Below are positions 36,479-38,524 of a DNA stretch of 38,524 bases, in pieces. Positions within the stretch are counted from its first letter, which is position 1; every line of letters begins with the position of its first letter. Under the pieces are notes generated by a model that worked only from the letters and a program-made list of their open reading frames with translations, had not been told where the DNA came from and ran no database searches. Source of the DNA: a virus; IMG/VR virus record IMGVR_UViG_3300010885_017644, positions 1 through 38,524 of that record; one strand, given 5' to 3'. A program made the translations under genes and the position numbers.

Positions 36479-37194
36479 ACGCCTACCTCCTTTCTCATTT
36501 TAGCACGAGCAACCTTAAGGGCACGGTTAACTTCGACTGGGGTTTTACCTACTGCATCCGCAACTTCCTTGGTAGAGAGACCGTCTCCAACGAGACCGTA
36601 GAACAACTCGACGATTTGACGTTCAGTTGGTTTAAGAACGTTAAGTACTCTACGGAGTATTCGGGTTTGGTCCTCACTATCGAATGGGTCTTGGAAATCT
36701 TCTCTTAACAAGAGATCGCCTACTGTATCGTCGCCATCCTCGCCGATTGGACGATCCAATTGGATGTTACGCATGTTAATGCTTTCGCCTGCCATCTTAC
36801 GTTTGTAAAGATCGTATTCCTGATTTACTGGAATTCGGACAGTACGACCGACTTCGCAAAGAGCAAGGTTTAATCTCTTACGAATCCAGAACTGAGCGTA
36901 AGTAATAAACTTTACGTCTTTATCTGGGGTAAAACGACGAGCAGCTTCGATAAGACCCGCATTACCTTCTTGGATTAAGTCATCGATGGAAAGACCCATA
37001 CCGATAAACTTGTTTGCAAGAGTAACAACGAACTTAAGATTCGCTTGTACTAATTGATGCATTGCTCGCTCATCTCCTTTCTGGATGCGGACTGCTAATT
37101 GAAGTTCTTCAGCCTTGCTGAGCGGAACTGCTACGGGCGCGATATCTTTGAAATATTGCGGTAGACTTTCTGATGTTTCGAATCTTTTCGACAT
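36475..37194 (-). CDS. primary-type sigma factor, Bacteroidota RpoD-like
   Basis: 239 residues. Region 1.2 (about 10-40), region 2 (45-118: ANLKFVVTLANKFIGMGLSI, DDLIQEGNAGLIEAARRF, KFITYAQFWIRKRL), a short region 3.2-type loop (QLDRPIGEDGDDTVGDLL) and region 4 (LKPTERQIVELFYGLVGDGL, STKEVADAVGKTPVEVNRAL) are all visible. Most of region 3.1 is missing, so the protein is about 45-50 residues shorter than host RpoD. It should direct host RNA polymerase to phage promoters. It is under module 5 and heads a three-gene overlapping operon. Confidence 0.93.
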   Translation of the reverse strand: MSKRFETSESLPQYFKDIAPVAVPLSKAEELQLAVRIQKGDERAMHQLVQANLKFVVTLANKFIGMGLSIDDLIQEGNAGLIEAARRFTPDKDVKFITYAQFWIRKRLNLALCEVGRTVRIPVNQEYDLYKRKMAGESINMRNIQLDRPIGEDGDDTVGDLLLREDFQDPFDSEDQTRILRRVLNVLKPTERQIVELFYGLVGDGLSTKEVADAVGKTPVEVNRALKVARAKMRKEVGV

Positions 37195-37222
37195 AGTTGG
37201 TTTGGTTTAATTGATTATTATA

Positions 37223-37291
37223 ATGTAAATATAAACAAAATTTCTGACAAGTAAAAACTTTTTATGACTTATTTTCAAAAAAGTTATTAAC
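37223..37291 (-). promoter_or_regulatory. early-type promoter module 5 (sigma operon)
   Basis: Minus strand: GTTAATAACTTTTTTGAAAA, TAAGTCATAAAAAG, TTTTTACTTGTCAG, 10 bases, TATATTTACAT. Nearly identical to module 1. Confidence 0.65.
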
Positions 37292-37296
37292 AATTG

Positions 37297-37407
37297 TTAG
37301 TTAACAACTTGACCGCAATCGCAGCATTTTACAAGTTTGATTCCTGAAACGTGGCGAACTGCTACGTAAGTTCTGATGTGTTGGCATTTGGCTGATTGGT
37401 TATTCAT
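37297..37407 (-). CDS. small zinc-knuckle protein, 36 aa
   Basis: ATG at 37405-37407; it reads MNNQSAKCQHIRTYVAVRHV, then SGIKLVKCCDCGQVVN and TAA. CxH near the start and CCDCG near the end form a likely zinc-ribbon. It lies between modules 5 and 6, with its ATG directly after module 6's TATATTTACAT box. Confidence 0.6.
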   Translation of the reverse strand: MNNQSAKCQHIRTYVAVRHVSGIKLVKCCDCGQVVN

Positions 37408-37465
37408 AATGTAAATATAACTATAATACTTGACAGTAAAAAACTTTTTGTGAATTATTTTCAAA
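37408..37465 (-). promoter_or_regulatory. early-type promoter module 6
   Basis: Minus strand: TTTGAAAATAATTCACAAAA, AGTTTTTTACTGTCAAG, 9 more bases, TATATTTACATTATG. The spacing matches modules 1, 4 and 5. The leader before the 36-aa ATG is only a few bases. Confidence 0.6.
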
Positions 37466-37483
37466 TTATTTTATACGCGAAAA

Positions 37484-37503
37484 GGGGTCCAACCACGGAC
37501 CCC
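37484..37503 (-). terminator. terminator of 37530-37811 gene
   Basis: Perfect 7-bp stem GGGGTCC / GGACCCC, followed on the minus strand by CTTTTCG. Confidence 0.75.
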
Positions 37504-37529
37504 AATTCTATCAATCAACCAATAGTATT

Positions 37530-37811
37530 TTAATTTAAGCAGATTCCTGTTTCTCGTAACAGGTTCTCTAATTGTATATCTTCTTCAGACATGCCTGATT
37601 CTCTCTTAACCTGTTTAATACAGAACTGCATAAGCAATCGTTGAAGCTCTTGCGTACTGCGCTCGTCCTGTGTTGCGGCCAATAGGGTTATTAATCCATT
37701 ACCGATTAAGATAAGTTCTGAATCAGATGTCTTGATTCCGCCCGCGATTAGGCTATTCGCCAAGGTCTCTAGCTCGGCTCTTGTTTTTTCTCTAATTTCT
37801 TTCTTATTCAT
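37530..37811 (-). CDS. hypothetical helical protein, 93 aa
   Basis: A soluble, helical, charged protein (KEIREKTRAELETLANSLIA; QELQRLLMQFCIKQVKRESG). Not recognised. Its terminator follows at 37484-37503. Confidence 0.65.
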   Translation of the reverse strand: MNKKEIREKTRAELETLANSLIAGGIKTSDSELILIGNGLITLLAATQDERSTQELQRLLMQFCIKQVKRESGMSEEDIQLENLLRETGICLN

Positions 37812-37839
37812 GGTAGTTGATTATTGATTTAATCTTATA

Positions 37840-38034
37840 TTACTCTTTTCCAAGCGCGATGGCCTTGTTCACTTCATAGATTCTTGACCAGAATTCGTTG
37901 TATTCAAGTTGATTGTCTGGCTTTACAGTTGACTGTACTCTCGCACCGCCGCCATAGGTTAAGTCAATGGGTTCTCCGATCGTTGGATCAATTCCCTGTA
38001 ATTTATAGATTAAGGCCTTAAGTATTTTCTTCAT
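37840..38034 (-). CDS. hypothetical protein, 64 aa
   Basis: Starts MKKILKALIYKLQGIDPTIG and has GGGARVQSTVKPDN. A soluble or peripherally membrane-bound protein. Not recognised. Leader element B lies directly upstream. Confidence 0.6.
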   Translation of the reverse strand: MKKILKALIYKLQGIDPTIGEPIDLTYGGGARVQSTVKPDNQLEYNEFWSRIYEVNKAIALGKE

Positions 38035-38080
38035 AGTTATTAGGTTTTACAGATTAAGTTTGTTTTTTAAGGGTCACGCG

Positions 38081-38130
38081 ATTCCCCCAGTACTACTGCG
38101 TGGTCCAGGACCCATGCCTGGGAGGCACGG
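38081..38130 (-). ncRNA. structured leader element, copy B
   Basis: 50 bases, matching copy A (29319-29367) at about 37 of 50 positions including one 1-base indel. The 7-bp stem with a different 5-base loop is kept, and the second hairpin keeps its CTGG loop. It lies 46 bases upstream of the start at 38034, so it is again in a leader. The frame shift between copies argues against a conserved peptide. Confidence 0.5.
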
Positions 38131-38149
38131 AAATCCAGGACTAGGTCTA

Positions 38150-38344
38150 TTAACAGATTCGATTGGCCACAAAGCCTTGTGCATCGCTTGCGCCATAGTA
38201 TTTCTTGATCGCGGCCGGTGCGGTAGGATTATCCATCAGCCAGCCATCCGCAATATCGAACGCCATTGAATCGTCTATGTCTCCGGCATCGATTGCGCCC
38301 AGTGCAAGCTCTCGTAATTCAGTATCTAATTTTTCTTTTGTCAT
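38150..38344 (-). CDS. small acidic protein, 64 aa
   Basis: Reads MTKEKLDTELRELALGAIDA, then GDIDDSMAFDIADGWLMDNP and KKYYGASDAQGFVANRIC. Asp/Ala-rich and helical, similar in style to 32006-32179. Not recognised. Copy B and a GC-rich gap follow its stop. Confidence 0.65.
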   Translation of the reverse strand: MTKEKLDTELRELALGAIDAGDIDDSMAFDIADGWLMDNPTAPAAIKKYYGASDAQGFVANRIC

Positions 38345-38389
38345 AGGTATTAGTTTTAGGGTTTAGGGTTAGATTTATAATCAACTGTT

Positions 38390-38399
38390 ACTAGGGAGT
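38390..38399 (+). repeat. ACTAGGGAGT copy after a stop codon
   Basis: An exact copy with the flank CTGTTACTAGGGAGTCC, 4 bases past the stop of the right-edge gene. It is the rightmost copy in the window. Confidence 0.88.
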
Positions 38400-38403
38400 C
38401 CGG

Positions 38404-38524
38404 CTAGGCCAGACCCTTGTCTCGTAAAAACAGGCAGCGCTGAATCCTGGTATACAGGTCCGGCAAGGAGTCTGTCATCGCTAAGATCTTCTTTAGGTCA
38501 GGCTTGGGTAGGGTTGACGCAACC
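38404..38524 (-). CDS. unknown gene, partial (5' end missing)
   Basis: An open frame enters from the right edge and stops at TAG (38404-38406). The visible C-terminus reads VASTLPKPDLKKILAMTDSL, then PDLYTRIQRCLFLRDKGLA. Not recognised. An ACTAGGGAGT copy follows the stop. Confidence 0.45.
   Translation of the reverse strand, partial: VASTLPKPDLKKILAMTDSLPDLYTRIQRCLFLRDKGLA

Overview
This window reads as part of the genome of a large T4-like tailed phage, probably a myovirus. The signs are T4-type DNA topoisomerase subunits 39 and 52, T4-type late promoters (TATAAATA or NATAAATAA before late genes), short capsid-targeting-like N-terminal tags ending in L/I-x-E, a tail-collar fibre protein, LamG adhesins and dense minus-strand operons. 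The host is probably a member of Bacteroidota: the phage carries two short lipoproteins with SC lipoboxes, a primary-type sigma factor most like Bacteroidota RpoD, early promoters with a TATATTTAC box close to the Bacteroidota TAnnTTTG element, few Shine-Dalgarno sites, and Thr-rich structural proteins. All family names come from reading motifs by eye; no search was run.

Layout. 1-1.1 kb: the edge of an FkbM methyltransferase gene, a lipoprotein and a HEXXH peptidase. 1.2-2.7 kb (+): a lysis cassette (GH19 endolysin, one-pass membrane protein, L,D-transpeptidase-like protein) behind an exact TATAAATA. 2.7-7.8 kb (-): PRPP synthetase overlapping a hotdog thioesterase, then topoisomerase II. 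7.9-12.9 kb (-): four tightly packed genes whose products begin with a capsid-targeting-like tag. 12.9-14.9 kb (-): a glycosyltransferase/methyltransferase operon. 14.9-18.2 kb: small membrane proteins, a zinc ribbon, a DUF2589-like pair. 18.2-24 kb (-): tagged proteins, a Thr-rich structural protein, duplicated LamG proteins and a tail collar protein. 24-27.7 kb (-): small membrane proteins, a lipoprotein and three more tagged proteins, including a GH24 lysozyme with an annexin-like segment. 27.7-29.4 kb: a GC-rich locus with a non-coding 57-bp-period array, an IS607-like recombinase lacking its catalytic serine, a tagged metallopeptidase and a structured leader. 29.4-38.5 kb: an early-type region with a DUF932-like protein, a RadA/RecA-like ATPase, a sigma factor and many small unknown genes, separated by near-identical promoter modules and terminators.

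Two signals stand out. (1) Eleven genes with unrelated bodies share a near-identical 5' coding tag, in places identical at synonymous positions. This suggests a set of proteins packed into the head and perhaps injected, with the tag spread as a DNA cassette. (2) The 10-mer ACTAGGGAGT occurs 11 times exactly and once with one mismatch, always on the + strand and only right of 27.9 kb. Four copies sit at an exact 57-bp period upstream of the serine-less recombinase; others lie in coding sequence or just after stop codons. Together they suggest a repurposed recombinase working with an oriented site family, although no direct link between protein and site can be shown from sequence alone.
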